Made by a program: the position numbers and the translations under genes | DNA from: Nocardioidaceae bacterium | Lineage (GTDB): Bacteria; Actinomycetota; Actinomycetes; Propionibacteriales; Nocardioidaceae | DNA length: 64,000 bases | Reading direction: 5' to 3' | Assembly (NCBI GenBank): GCA_018672315.1 | Contig: CP076053.1 | Span: forward strand, 124,001-188,000 | Shown: positions 17,901-31,202 of the stretch, in pieces | How positions within the stretch are numbered: position 1 is the stretch's first letter | Layout of the letters: each line of letters opens with the position of its first letter | The notes under the pieces: generated by a model | What the model was told of the DNA's origin: nothing | Seen by the model: only the letters and a program-made list of their open reading frames with translations | Database searches by the model: none

Positions 17901-18775
17901 GCGACCATCCGCTTCGTCAGGCGCTTCGGCGCCAGCCAGGCGCCGAGGCCCGCGTACGCACCGAGCACCGCCAGGTTGACCAGGGCGAGACCGAGGGTCG
18001 CCTGGCCGAGGAACAGGCCGCGGGCCAGGTCGACGCCGTGCCACAGCGGCGTCACGTACGCCACCCACTCCACCGCGTCGGGCAGGTTCGCCACAGGGAA
18101 GAACGCGCCCGAGAACAGGAAGATCGGCACCATCACCAGGCGCAGGATCACCGTGAAGGACTTCTCGCTGGTCAGACCGGCGGCGTAGGCGTAGGTGGGC
18201 AGGCAGAAGGCGGCCGCGAGCAGCACCATCACCGGGAGCGCCAGCAGCGCCCCCCACCAGGAGACGATGACCCCGAAGGGCACGAGCACCGCGGTGAAGA
18301 CCACGGCGGTGAGCAGCGCCCGCGCCAGGATCGAGACGACGTGGGCCAGCACCAGGTCGCCGATCTGCAGCGAGGTCGCCCACATGGCCCAGTACGCCTT
18401 CGACCACTTCGTCATCGAGAAGACCGGGAAGGTCGACTGGGTCATCGCCACCTGCATCACCTGTCCGGCGAGCAGCCCAGGAGCCACGAAGGCGAGGTAG
18501 TCAGGCGCTCCGTCCAGTCGCGCGGGGTCGCCGGTGACGAAGTCCCCGAGCAGCACCCCCATGGCGATCAGGAAGAGCACGGGCGCGACGAACGCGGTGG
18601 TGACCGTGCCGCGCCAGGAGCGCCGGTAGGTGATCAGCCAGTAGTCGGTCATGCGGGCCGCGCGCGCGACGGTGCCGCGCCAGCCGGCCTCGCCGGTGCC
18701 CGACGCGTCCGCTGCGCGCGACGCGTCCGCCGCGCGCTGCGCTGAGCCCGCCGACGGAGAGGTGTCCAGCGCCAT
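17897..18775 (-). CDS. ABC-2 type transporter permease, first subunit
   Basis: A 292-residue ABC-2 permease, homologous to the following one but clearly diverged. It has six hydrophobic segments and the conserved FLFSGAFFPVANLPDAVEWVAYVTPLWHGV near residues 215-245. The ATG at 18775 shares one base with the ATPase stop (TGATG). The N-terminal 40 residues hold a small Ala/Asp/Ser repeat (RAADASRAADASG) from a 15-base DNA repeat. It presumably pairs with the second permease to form the membrane path. Confidence 0.88.
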   Translation of the reverse strand: MALDTSPSAGSAQRAADASRAADASGTGEAGWRGTVARAARMTDYWLITYRRSWRGTVTTAFVAPVLFLIAMGVLLGDFVTGDPARLDGAPDYLAFVAPGLLAGQVMQVAMTQSTFPVFSMTKWSKAYWAMWATSLQIGDLVLAHVVSILARALLTAVVFTAVLVPFGVIVSWWGALLALPVMVLLAAAFCLPTYAYAAGLTSEKSFTVILRLVMVPIFLFSGAFFPVANLPDAVEWVAYVTPLWHGVDLARGLFLGQATLGLALVNLAVLGAYAGLGAWLAPKRLTKRMVA

Positions 18776-19770
18776 CAGTCGACCAGCGTCCGGCCGGTGA
18801 GGGTCAGGAACACGTCCTCGAGCGTCGCCCGCCGCACCAGGGTCGATCGGGGCTCGAGGCCGGCCTCGGCGATGGCTCGCAGGGCGGCGTCGCCGTCGTC
18901 GGTGTAGACGAGCAGCCTGTCCGGGAGCACCTCGACCCGGGCCTCGACGCCCGAGGCCGCGGACACGGCCCGGCGTACGCCGTCGGCGTGCGCCTGCTGC
19001 TCGTCGATGCCGAAGCGGAGCTCGGCCACCTCCGGCGTGGCGTGGTCCTCGATGAGGCTCTTCGGCGACCCCTCGGCGACGATCTCGCCCTCGTCCATGA
19101 CCACGAGCCGGTCGCACAGCTGCTCGGCCTCGTCCATGTAGTGCGTCGTGAGCACGAGGGTGACCCCCTGCTCCTTGAGCCGGTAGAGCTGGTCCCACAG
19201 CAGATGCCGGGCCTGCGGGTCGAGGCCGGTGGTGGGCTCGTCGAGGAGCAGCACGTCGGGCCGGTTGATGAGCGACCGCGCGATGGTCAGGCGACGCTTC
19301 ATGCCGCCGGAGAGCTCGTCGACGAGGTTGTCCGCCTTGTCGGCCAGCTTCGCGAAGTCCAGCAGCTCGATGACCCGCTCGCGCACGACCTTGCGGGGCA
19401 GCCCGAAGTAGCGGCCGTAGACGTAGAGGTTGTCGCGCACGGTCAGCTCGATGTCGAGCAGGTCCTCCTGGGGGCACACCCCCAGGCGCGCCTTGACCCG
19501 CGAGGAGTCGGCCCAGGGGTCCATGCCCAGCACCGTCAGCTGGCCGGAGGTCACCGGCGAGATCGCCGAGATCATGCGCATCGTGGAGGACTTGCCGGCG
19601 CCGTTCGGGCCGAGGAAGCCGAAGACCTCGCCGCGGCGTACGTCGACGTCGATGCCCTTGACGGCCTCGAAGTCGCCGAAGCTCTTGCGGAGATCCCGCG
19701 CACGGACCATCACGTCGTCGTCGCGGCTGGAGGCCGCCGCGGGTGTTGCGTCTGTCAAGGAATGCGGCAC
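18775..19770 (-). CDS. ABC transporter ATP-binding protein (exporter type)
   Basis: The 331-residue nucleotide-binding subunit has Walker A GPNGAGKSST (about 54-63), a Q-loop at CPQEDLL, signature LSGGMKRRL, Walker B DVLLLDEPTTGLDPQ and the H-loop TTHYMDEAEQL. The C-terminal 90 residues, absent from import-type ATPases, match the NodI/DrrA exporter group. The GTG start at 19770 (MPHSLTD) has TAGGGT 6 bases upstream and no Shine-Dalgarno. It leads the three-gene operon and is divergent from lhr with only 47 bases between start codons. Confidence 0.93.
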   Translation of the reverse strand: MPHSLTDATPAAASSRDDDVMVRARDLRKSFGDFEAVKGIDVDVRRGEVFGFLGPNGAGKSSTMRMISAISPVTSGQLTVLGMDPWADSSRVKARLGVCPQEDLLDIELTVRDNLYVYGRYFGLPRKVVRERVIELLDFAKLADKADNLVDELSGGMKRRLTIARSLINRPDVLLLDEPTTGLDPQARHLLWDQLYRLKEQGVTLVLTTHYMDEAEQLCDRLVVMDEGEIVAEGSPKSLIEDHATPEVAELRFGIDEQQAHADGVRRAVSAASGVEARVEVLPDRLLVYTDDGDAALRAIAEAGLEPRSTLVRRATLEDVFLTLTGRTLVD

Positions 19771-19776
19771 GCCCCA

Positions 19777-19786
19777 ACCCTAGAGT
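19777..19786. promoter_or_regulatory. overlapping divergent -10 elements of the ABC operon and lhr
   Basis: On the minus strand TAGGGT (19782-19777) lies 6 bases before the ABC ATPase GTG. On the plus strand TAGAGT (19781-19786) lies upstream of lhr. The two hexamers share the TA at 19781-19782, so RNA polymerase could occupy only one at a time. Confidence 0.5.
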
Positions 19787-19817
19787 GGGCGGTGGAGGGA
19801 CCGGACACTATGGGGAC

Positions 19818-24476
<4,659 letters not shown>

Positions 24477-24491
24477 TCAGGGGACGCCGGA

Positions 24492-25307
24492 GTGCCCGAG
24501 GGCGACACCGTCTGGCGCAGCGCACGGTCCCTGGACCGGGCGCTGAGCGGTCACGTGCTCACCGGGTGCGACCTGCGGGTGCCGGCGCTGGCGGACGTGG
24601 ACCTCGCGGGGCAGACGGTCCACCGTACGCTCGCCCGCGGCAAGCACCTGCTCACCCGGATCGGGGTCCACACCCTCCACACCCACCTGCGGATGGAGGG
24701 CTCGTGGCACCTGCACCGCACCCCGGAGGTCGCGTCCGGTGCCGACCGGTGGCGGCGACCGGCGCACCAGGTGCGGGCCGTGCTCACGACCGACGCGTGG
24801 CAGGCGGTCGGGCACAGCCTCGGCGTCGTGGAGCTGCTCCCCACCTCCGCGGAGCACGAGGTCGTCGGCCACCTCGGCCCCGACCTGCTCGACGCCGACT
24901 GGGACGCGGCGTGCGTCTCCGAGGCGGTCCGCCGACTCCGACAGCGGCCCGACCGGCCCCTGGTCGAGGCGTTGCTCGACCAGCGCAACCTGGCCGGCAT
25001 CGGCAACATGTACGCCGCCGAGCTCGCATTCCTCCACGGCCGGGATCCCCTCACACCGGTCGGCGACGTCGAGGACCTCGACCGCCTGGTGGACCGCGCG
25101 CGCCGGGTGCTCCTGGTCGGTGCGCAGGGCACCAGCCAGTCGACCACGGGCAGCACGCGGCGCGGTGAGACCCACTGGGTCTACCGCCGGGACCGACAGG
25201 CGTGCCGGCGGTGCGGCACCCGGATCAGGGTCGGGATGCGACGCGATGCCGACAGTCCTGAACGTGGCGAGCGGGCGAGCTACTGGTGCCCGACCTGCCA
25301 GCGTTGA
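24492..25307 (+). CDS. Fpg/Nei-family DNA glycosylase (Nei2-like endonuclease VIII)
   Basis: A 271-residue base-excision repair enzyme that removes oxidised bases and nicks the abasic site. After removal of Met the N-terminal PEGDTV gives the catalytic Pro and Glu typical of Nei. The H2TH region includes LLDQRNLAGIGNMYAAELAF (about 158-177). A C-terminal zinc finger has C-x2-C (ACRRCG) and C-x2-C (YWCPTCQ). GTG start. Co-transcription with lhr is conserved in actinobacteria and suggests joint work on damage repair. It ends 12 bases from the convergent clgR. Confidence 0.93.
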   Translation: MPEGDTVWRSARSLDRALSGHVLTGCDLRVPALADVDLAGQTVHRTLARGKHLLTRIGVHTLHTHLRMEGSWHLHRTPEVASGADRWRRPAHQVRAVLTTDAWQAVGHSLGVVELLPTSAEHEVVGHLGPDLLDADWDAACVSEAVRRLRQRPDRPLVEALLDQRNLAGIGNMYAAELAFLHGRDPLTPVGDVEDLDRLVDRARRVLLVGAQGTSQSTTGSTRRGETHWVYRRDRQACRRCGTRIRVGMRRDADSPERGERASYWCPTCQR

Positions 25308-25319
25308 ACCGGCTCGTGC

Positions 25320-25655
25320 CTACGCTGCGGCGACGACGTCGCCGTCGATGTCCTTCACGGGCTCGATCGTGAGCGGCACGGGCACGGTGACGGTCGCGTC
25401 GACGGCGGCGGCCAGCTGCGTCTCCTCCGCGGTCACGAGGTCCCCGACCTCACGGAGCACGTCGCCGAGACCCACGTCGAGCGCGTCGCACAGCGACGCG
25501 AGCAGCTCCGAGGACGCCTCCTTCTGGCCACGCTCCACCTCGGAGATGTAGCCCGTCGAGACCCTCGCCATGGCGGAGAGCTCGCGCAGCGTGAGGGCCC
25601 GCTCGAGCCGCGCGGCACGCAGCACGGTCCCGAGGTGACGTCGTACGAGCACCAT
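25320..25655 (-). CDS. clgR: ClgR-type XRE transcriptional regulator
   Basis: ClgR activates clp protease and other stress genes in actinobacteria and is itself controlled by Clp proteolysis. The 111-residue protein starts MVLVRRHLGTVLRAAR at the ATG at 25655, with a strong AAGGAGG 5 bases before it. The helix-turn-helix covers about 13-70 (TLRELSAMARVSTGYISEVE, RGQKEASSELLASLCDAL), an almost exact match to the family. The C-terminus ends in VVAAA; an Ala-Ala end is the classic ClpP1P2 degradation signal in ClgR. It is read toward lhr-nei2. Its usual neighbour pgsA lies beyond an inserted TetR gene. Confidence 0.93.
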   Translation of the reverse strand: MVLVRRHLGTVLRAARLERALTLRELSAMARVSTGYISEVERGQKEASSELLASLCDALDVGLGDVLREVGDLVTAEETQLAAAVDATVTVPVPLTIEPVKDIDGDVVAAA

Positions 25656-25697
25656 GCTGACCTCCTTCGGCGGACACGGCGGGTGATCTGCTGCTGA

Positions 25698-25746
25698 CAA
25701 CACCGCTCCGGCCGTCCGTGTTCCTTCGGTGTTCCCTCGGTGTTCC
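25698..25746 (-). promoter_or_regulatory. ECF-sigma-type promoter of clgR with three phased GGAAC repeats
   Basis: On the minus strand GGAAC (25724-25720) and GTTG (25701-25698) are separated by exactly 18 bases, the spacing of SigE/SigH-type promoters, giving a leader of about 35 nt that contains the AAGGAGG. Two further GGAAC copies lie exactly 11 and 22 bases upstream (25731-25735, 25742-25746 on the plus strand). The rest of the 220-base gap to the TetR gene has no other clear signal. Confidence 0.6.
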
Positions 25747-25862
25747 TCGGGGACGCCGACCGTCGCGCTGCGGAGGGCCAGCGTAGCCAACGGTGCGGCG
25801 ATCCCGTCGCGCTGTGGGCAAGACCGCGTGCCCGAGGACAGCCGGGTCGGGTGAATTTTCGG

Positions 25863-25868
25863 TACGGT
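25863..25868 (+). promoter_or_regulatory. candidate leaderless -10 element of the TetR gene
   Basis: TACGGT lies 7 bases before the GTG at 25876, in an unusually A+T-rich patch (GAATTTTCGGTACGGTTAC) for this genome. Confidence 0.55.
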
Positions 25869-25875
25869 TACTTCC

Positions 25876-26511
25876 GTGTCAACCACTTCTCGCGTGAACC
25901 CGACGGCCGCCGCCACCCCCAGCCCTCGCCGGGCCCGGGTCCGTCCCCTGCGCGCGGACGTGCGCGAGGGGGTCCTCGCCGCCGGCCGCGACGCGTTCCG
26001 TGAGCTGGGCTACCACGGTGCCTCGCTCGACGGCATCGCGCGACGGGCCGGCTTCTCCAAGGGTGCGGTCTACTCCAACTTCGACTCCAAGGAGAGCCTC
26101 TTCCTGGCCTGCATGGACGTCGAGATGAAGGAGCTCGGCGACAAGCGCCGCGAGACCACGAGCACCACCGACACCGATGCCTACTTCCGCGACCTCGCGA
26201 CCTGGCTCCTCGGGATCGCCTCCGACGGGCGCGGGCAGCGCGCCTTCACCGAGTTCGCGGCCTACGCCGCCCGCGACGCCGAGCTGTCGGCGCGTCTGGT
26301 GGAGGTACGCCGGCCGTTGACCGAGCGCACGATGCACACGCTCGCCGCCGTCGCCCAGGAGCAGGGCCGTGACCTCGCGGTCTCCGCCGCCGACGCCGCC
26401 GCGATGGTGCTCAGCCTCGCGAACGGTCTCTCCCTGGAGCAGATCGGCCGCGAGGAGCCCGTGATGACCGTCGACGGTCTCGCGACGCTGCTCCGCGCGC
26501 TGTACGTCTGA
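25876..26511 (+). CDS. TetR/AcrR-family transcriptional regulator
   Basis: A 211-residue repressor-type protein. The DNA-binding domain is at about 25-75: GRDAFRELGYHGASLDGIARRAGFSKGAVYSNFDSKESLF, a very typical TetR helix-turn-helix. The C-terminal ligand-binding half is helical and hydrophobic without a recognisable effector signature. The N-terminal 24 residues are Thr/Pro/Arg-rich and disordered. It stands alone between clgR and pgsA, so its target is not evident; it may control itself through the promoter at its own start. The position is one where cinA is often found in relatives. Confidence 0.9.
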   Translation: MSTTSRVNPTAAATPSPRRARVRPLRADVREGVLAAGRDAFRELGYHGASLDGIARRAGFSKGAVYSNFDSKESLFLACMDVEMKELGDKRRETTSTTDTDAYFRDLATWLLGIASDGRGQRAFTEFAAYAARDAELSARLVEVRRPLTERTMHTLAAVAQEQGRDLAVSAADAAAMVLSLANGLSLEQIGREEPVMTVDGLATLLRALYV

Positions 26512-26557
26512 GCGGGCCCCTGGCTGCCCCTGCCCGCCCTGGCCTGCCCTGGGCTGC

Positions 26558-27214
26558 TCAGGACTGCGCCGGCACCCCGTCGCCGTCGACCCGGCGACCG
26601 CGCACGACCTGCCGGAAGAACTGGGCACCCGACACGATGGTCATGACGACCGCAGCGGCCATCAGCGCGACCGCGACCCACCAGGCGATCAGCCCGGGGA
26701 CCTCCCACGCACCGTCCGCCAGCCGCAACGGCATGAGCAGGCCGGCCAGCGCCATGGACTGCAGCACCGTCTTGATCTTTCCGAGCTTGTCGGCGGCGAT
26801 GACGACGCGGCGGCGTACGGCCATGCGGGTGACGGTGACGGCCAGCTCACGCACGATCACCACGACCGCGACCCACGCGAACAGCTCGTCGATGACCGCG
26901 AGCCCGATGAACGCCATGCCCGTCAAGGCCTTGTCGGCGACCGGGTCGGCGATCTTGCCGAAGTCGGTGACCTGACCGCGGCTGCGCGCGATGTCGCCGT
27001 CGAGCTTGTCGGTGTACATCGCGAGCGAGAACAGCAGCACGGCCAGCCAGCGCCACCCCACCGAGTCGCCGCCGTCCTGCAGCAGCACCCACCCGAAGAC
27101 CGGCACCACGACGATGCGCGAGGCGGTGAGGACGTTCGGCAGGTTCCAGTTGCTCGGCGAGGTCGCCCGGTCTGCGGGACCCGACGCGGACGTGTCGGTG
27201 CGCGTGTCGGTCAT
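26558..27214 (-). CDS. pgsA: CDP-diacylglycerol-glycerol-3-phosphate 3-phosphatidyltransferase
   Basis: PgsA makes phosphatidylglycerophosphate, the first committed step to phosphatidylglycerol and cardiolipin, in the cytoplasmic membrane. The 218-residue protein contains the CDP-alcohol phosphotransferase signature [19 protein letters not shown]...DPVADK (D-x2-D-G-x2-A-R-x8-G-x3-D-x3-D), about 90-115, and five to six membrane segments. A hydrophilic Thr/Ser-rich N-terminus of about 22 residues precedes the first helix ([11 protein letters not shown]). Its ATG overlaps the rimO stop as ATGA, so the two are translationally coupled. No cinA follows it. Confidence 0.94.
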   Translation of the reverse strand: MTDTRTDTSASGPADRATSPSNWNLPNVLTASRIVVVPVFGWVLLQDGGDSVGWRWLAVLLFSLAMYTDKLDGDIARSRGQVTDFGKIADPVADKALTGMAFIGLAVIDELFAWVAVVVIVRELAVTVTRMAVRRRVVIAADKLGKIKTVLQSMALAGLLMPLRLADGAWEVPGLIAWWVAVALMAAAVVMTIVSGAQFFRQVVRGRRVDGDGVPAQS

Positions 27215-28758
27215 CGGTCGCCTCCCTCGGTCAAGACGGCGACCAGGTCGATCCCCGCTGCCTGCTCCACCCGTGCGGCCACGATGTCACCGATCCGGGG
27301 TGGCGCGCCGGAAGGCACCTGCACCGTGACCGAACCGTCGACCTCGGGGCCCTGGTGGGCCGCGCGCCCCTCGAGCGAGCCGTCGTCGCCGATGCTCTCC
27401 ACGAGCACCTCGACGACCTCACCGATGCGCTCCTCGGCCCGTTGGGCGGTCAGCTCCTCGACGAGGTCCGAGACGTGCGCCGCCCGCGCGGCGATCTCGT
27501 CCTCGTCGAGCTTGCCGTCGTAGCCGGCCGCTTCCGTGCCGTCCTCGTCGGAGTAGCCGAACACCCCGGTGGCGTCGAGGCGCGCGGCGACGAGGAAGTC
27601 GCAGAGCGTCTCGAGGTCCTCCTCGGTCTCACCGGGGAAGCCGACGATGACGTTGGAGCGTACGCCCGCCTCCGGGGCCAGGTCGCGAACCTGCCCGAGG
27701 AGGGACAGGAAGGAGTCGGGGTCGCCGAAGCGACGCATGCGGCGCAGCAGCGGACCGCTGGCGTGCTGGAAGGAGAGGTCGAAGTACGGCGCCACCCCTG
27801 GTGTGGTGGCGATGGCACGCACCAGGCCGGGGCGGGTCTCGGCCGGCTGCAGGTAGGAGACGCGGACCCGCTCGACGCCGTCGACGGCAGCGAGCTCGGG
27901 GAGCAGCGACTCCAGCAGCGTCAGGTCGCCGAGGTCCTTGCCGTAGGAGGTGGAGTTCTCCGAGACCAGGAACAGCTCCTTCGTGCCCTGCTCGGCGAGC
28001 CAACGGGCCTCGGCGACGACGTCGGTGGGCCGCCGGGACACGAACGAGCCGCGGAAGGAGGGGATGGCGCAGAACGCGCAGCGTCGGTCGCAGCCGCTGG
28101 CCAGTTTCAACGGCGCCATGGGACCCCTGTCGAGGCGTCGGCGCACCGCGCGGGGCCCGGAGGCGGGGGCGAGGCCGGTCGGCAGGTCCGGCGCGGCGGG
28201 GACGAGAGGGTCCTCCGCCTGCTGGTGGCCAGGGATCGCCACGCCTGCGGCGCCCGCCCGGTCGACCGGTGAGATGGGGAGCAGGCGGCGTCGGTCGGAC
28301 GGCGTGTGCGCCTGGTGGGACTCACCCGCGACGATCGAGCGCAGTCGTGCGGCGATGTCGGGGTAGTCGTCGAAGCCTAGGACCGCGTCCGCCTCCGGCA
28401 GCGACGCCGCGAGATCCGCCCCGTAGCGCTCCGCGAGACAGCCGACCGCCACGACCTGCTGCGTGGGGCCGCTGCCCTTGAGGTCGGCAGCGGCCAGCAG
28501 CGTGTCGACCGAGTCCTTCTTGGCCGACTCCACGAACCCGCACGTGTTCACCACGACGGTCTGCGCGCTGTCGGGGTCGTCGACCAGCGTGAAACCTCCA
28601 GCCTCGAGGCGCCCCGCCATCTCCTCGCTGTCGACCTCGTTGCGGGCGCAGCCGAGCGTCACGATGGCGACGCTGACGGGTGCGTGCGCCCCCGAGGAGT
28701 CGAGGGTCTCCGAGGCGGGACGCGACGGAGCGGGGGACGAAGGCAGGGAGTTCGACAT
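27211..28758 (-). CDS. rimO: ribosomal protein uS12 methylthiotransferase RimO
   Basis: RimO is a radical-SAM enzyme that methylthiolates an aspartate of ribosomal protein S12. The N-terminal domain has [15 protein letters not shown] and the cysteines in NTCGF and GCLAERYG. The radical-SAM motif is CDRRCAFC at about 224-231. A C-terminal TRAM domain ends at about 510. At 515 residues it is longer than the typical 430-490. The excess is a low-complexity linker (about 142-215, rich in Pro/Ala/Arg) between the two catalytic domains, plus an N-terminal Ser/Pro tail of 25 residues. MiaB in this window is its paralogue and lacks the linker. Confidence 0.96.
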   Translation of the reverse strand: MSNSLPSSPAPSRPASETLDSSGAHAPVSVAIVTLGCARNEVDSEEMAGRLEAGGFTLVDDPDSAQTVVVNTCGFVESAKKDSVDTLLAAADLKGSGPTQQVVAVGCLAERYGADLAASLPEADAVLGFDDYPDIAARLRSIVAGESHQAHTPSDRRRLLPISPVDRAGAAGVAIPGHQQAEDPLVPAAPDLPTGLAPASGPRAVRRRLDRGPMAPLKLASGCDRRCAFCAIPSFRGSFVSRRPTDVVAEARWLAEQGTKELFLVSENSTSYGKDLGDLTLLESLLPELAAVDGVERVRVSYLQPAETRPGLVRAIATTPGVAPYFDLSFQHASGPLLRRMRRFGDPDSFLSLLGQVRDLAPEAGVRSNVIVGFPGETEEDLETLCDFLVAARLDATGVFGYSDEDGTEAAGYDGKLDEDEIAARAAHVSDLVEELTAQRAEERIGEVVEVLVESIGDDGSLEGRAAHQGPEVDGSVTVQVPSGAPPRIGDIVAARVEQAAGIDLVAVLTEGGDR

Positions 28759-28790
28759 CTGAGTGCCGAGTATGCCCGTCCCCCGCGCCC

Positions 28791-31202
28791 TCAGCGAAGT
28801 CGCGACGCGCTCGGGAGAGCAGCCTCACCCTCACGACCGGGCACGACCACTCCGTCGGCGGCGAGCTGACCACGCGCCTCGCCGGCATACCGCAGCTGCA
28901 CGGGGCCACCCTCGCTGACGAGCACCCGCACCGGGAGCGCCAGGCGGACGCGGCGGGTCTCACCGGGCTGCAGCTCGGTCACGAGCACCACGGCTCCGTC
29001 GGCGTCGCGCACCGTCACCGACGCGGCCTGGTCGGCCGTTCGCAGCTGCAGCGTACGGACGGGGGCCGCGGTCGGCAGGTCGGCCTGCTGGCCGGCGTCC
29101 GGTGCCACGAGCGGGGCGGGGGTGACGACCTCGACGGGCTCGTCGGACAGCGACGTCGCCGCGGCCCACACCACGCCGAGGGCGAGCACCACGGCCGCCA
29201 CGAGCGACCAGTGCGGGCCCGACCGGGGGCCGCGGGGCGCACGCACAGCGGTCGCGAGCTCGGCCTCGAAGACACGCTTGGCGGTCGTCGGTCCCCCGGC
29301 GTACCGGCTGTCGAAGAGGTGGACCCACACCTCCGCGTCCTTGCCGAGCACCCGGCCGAGGGTGCGCAGGTGGCCCCGGGCGTACACGTCGCCGCCCGAG
29401 GGCGCGAAGTCGTCGACCTCGATGGACTCCAGCACGTGCGGCCGGATGCGGGTGCGGTCGGCGAGGTCGTCGATGCTGAACCCGAGCCGGGTGCGCGCGG
29501 CGCGCACCTCCGGACCGATGACGGGGTCGTACGCCGGGCGGGTGGCGAAGCCCCCCAGCACCAGCGGTGCGACCGCGTCTCCGGGGCGGGCGAGCGGCGT
29601 CGCGCCGGAGGCCCCGGGCGTCGCGGGCGAGGCGTACGGCGACCCGGCCAGCAGGTCGTCGCTGCCCGGACGCAACGCTGCGGACTCGGGGAGCAGGTGC
29701 ACGCCGTGGTCGTCCGTGCCGCTGTCGAGTGCGGCGGCTCCGTGACTGGGCGCGTCGTCCACCCGGTGCACGACCTCGACCCTGCGCGCGGAGGACCGCG
29801 ACGGCACGAGCGGAGCGACGCTCACGTGGGCCGCGGGCGTCATCGACGGCTGCTCCGGCGCGTCAGGACCCGCCGACTCACCCGACCCGTCCGAGCCCTC
29901 CGGCGCCACCGACGACCCCGGGTCAGTCGCAGCCGGCGAGGTCGAGCCGACGCCGATGACCGGTCGCGGTGTCGGAGCGGTCGGGGCGGTGTCCTCGACG
30001 ACGTCGTCGGTGACCTCGTCCCCCATGACGGTCGGCAGGTCCGTGGACTCGTCAGCGGCCCGGTCGGTGTCGACGGGCTCGACGGTGGCTTCTTCCTCGG
30101 TCTCTACCGCGTCGGCGCGGGCGGACCTGGAGCGCCACGACCTCGTGCGGCGTCGGCGCCACCACGGCGTCCGCGCGGCGCCATCCGGCAGGGTCTCGCT
30201 GATCTCGTCGACATCGTCGAGGTCATCGAGGTCGTCGCCGGCGTTCGCGTCCACGGTCTCGGCCGGGCTGACGGTGTCGACGGTCTCGGTCACCTCGGCC
30301 GTTGCCGGGCGCTCCTCGAGGTCGTCCGCCACCGCCTCGGCGGCGGCGTCGTGCTCGGACGGACGCAGGTCGAAGAGCCGACCGAGGACGCTGAACTCCT
30401 GGGGGGCCTCGTCCCCGTCGTGGTCCTGCTCGTCGTCGCGGCCGCTCTGCTCGGGCACCAGCGCCACGTGGCTGACCTCGTCGGCGCGCACCGGCGGCAC
30501 ACCGGGCAGGGTGCGGACGACGGCCTCGCGGCGTTCCAGCACCTCCTCGGTGAGACGCGCGCGCTCCTCGAGCGTGCCCTGGGCCTCGGGCAGGGACGCC
30601 GGGTCGATCACGACGTCGGCGTGCTCGCCGGCGAGCGCGCGCAGGCGAGTCACGAGGTCCCCACTGCCGCTGACCTTGGTGGTGGCACCCAGCGGGGTGG
30701 CCAGGGGTGCGCCGTGGAAGCGCTGCGTCAGGCGCATGGAGCGTACGGAGGCGTTGTCGAGTCCCTCGACGACGTGACCGAGGTCGGTCGGCACGACCAC
30801 CAGGCGCTCGTCGCGGGTGATGCCGTCACGCGGCAGCAGCCACATGCCGTCCACGGACTCCCAGGGCAGTCCCCGCCACTCGCGGCCCACGCGGACGCGT
30901 ACGCCGAGCTCGTCGACCACCAGCAGCGGTGCGCGGGCGTCGATGAGCGCCGTGAGGTAGCCCGCTCCCATGGCGCCCAGCACGGCACACACGAGGGCGT
31001 CGACCCAGGAGCCGGAGCCGGTGGCGCGCCAGAGGAATGCGATGGCGAGGCTCGAGGCGAGCGCACCCAGGGTCAGCAGCAGAGCCGCGCGGCGGCGGAC
31101 GACGACGGGACCGACGGGCACGTCGCTGTCGAACGGTGTCGCGCCGTGGTCACCCGGTGTCTCCTCGAGACCGGACGGACGCTCCGTGGAGGTGGTGCTC
31201 AC
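28791..31202 (-). CDS. large RodZ-like protein: N-terminal membrane domain, acidic linker, HTH, TM, DUF4115
   Basis: The GTG at 31202 overlaps the ftsK stop as GTGA; 803 residues. Two membrane segments (about 36-57, 64-85) precede a beta-rich stretch with [15 protein letters not shown], which reads like a bacterial PH-type domain (uncertain). A disordered Asp/Glu/Pro-rich linker runs from about 170 to 545. The HTH ([20 protein letters not shown], about 560-620) follows, then one TM (about 667-685) and a C-terminal DUF4115 beta domain. The last three parts equal RodZ, the MreB-linked cell-shape protein; standard RodZ-like proteins are 250-350 residues. The extra N-terminal half is the odd part, and it would put the linker and HTH in the cytosol. 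Confidence 0.8.
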   Translation of the reverse strand: MSTTSTERPSGLEETPGDHGATPFDSDVPVGPVVVRRRAALLLTLGALASSLAIAFLWRATGSGSWVDALVCAVLGAMGAGYLTALIDARAPLLVVDELGVRVRVGREWRGLPWESVDGMWLLPRDGITRDERLVVVPTDLGHVVEGLDNASVRSMRLTQRFHGAPLATPLGATTKVSGSGDLVTRLRALAGEHADVVIDPASLPEAQGTLEERARLTEEVLERREAVVRTLPGVPPVRADEVSHVALVPEQSGRDDEQDHDGDEAPQEFSVLGRLFDLRPSEHDAAAEAVADDLEERPATAEVTETVDTVSPAETVDANAGDDLDDLDDVDEISETLPDGAARTPWWRRRRTRSWRSRSARADAVETEEEATVEPVDTDRAADESTDLPTVMGDEVTDDVVEDTAPTAPTPRPVIGVGSTSPAATDPGSSVAPEGSDGSGESAGPDAPEQPSMTPAAHVSVAPLVPSRSSARRVEVVHRVDDAPSHGAAALDSGTDDHGVHLLPESAALRPGSDDLLAGSPYASPATPGASGATPLARPGDAVAPLVLGGFATRPAYDPVIGPEVRAARTRLGFSIDDLADRTRIRPHVLESIEVDDFAPSGGDVYARGHLRTLGRVLGKDAEVWVHLFDSRYAGGPTTAKRVFEAELATAVRAPRGPRSGPHWSLVAAVVLALGVVWAAATSLSDEPVEVVTPAPLVAPDAGQQADLPTAAPVRTLQLRTADQAASVTVRDADGAVVLVTELQPGETRRVRLALPVRVLVSEGGPVQLRYAGEARGQLAADGVVVPGREGEAALPSASRLR

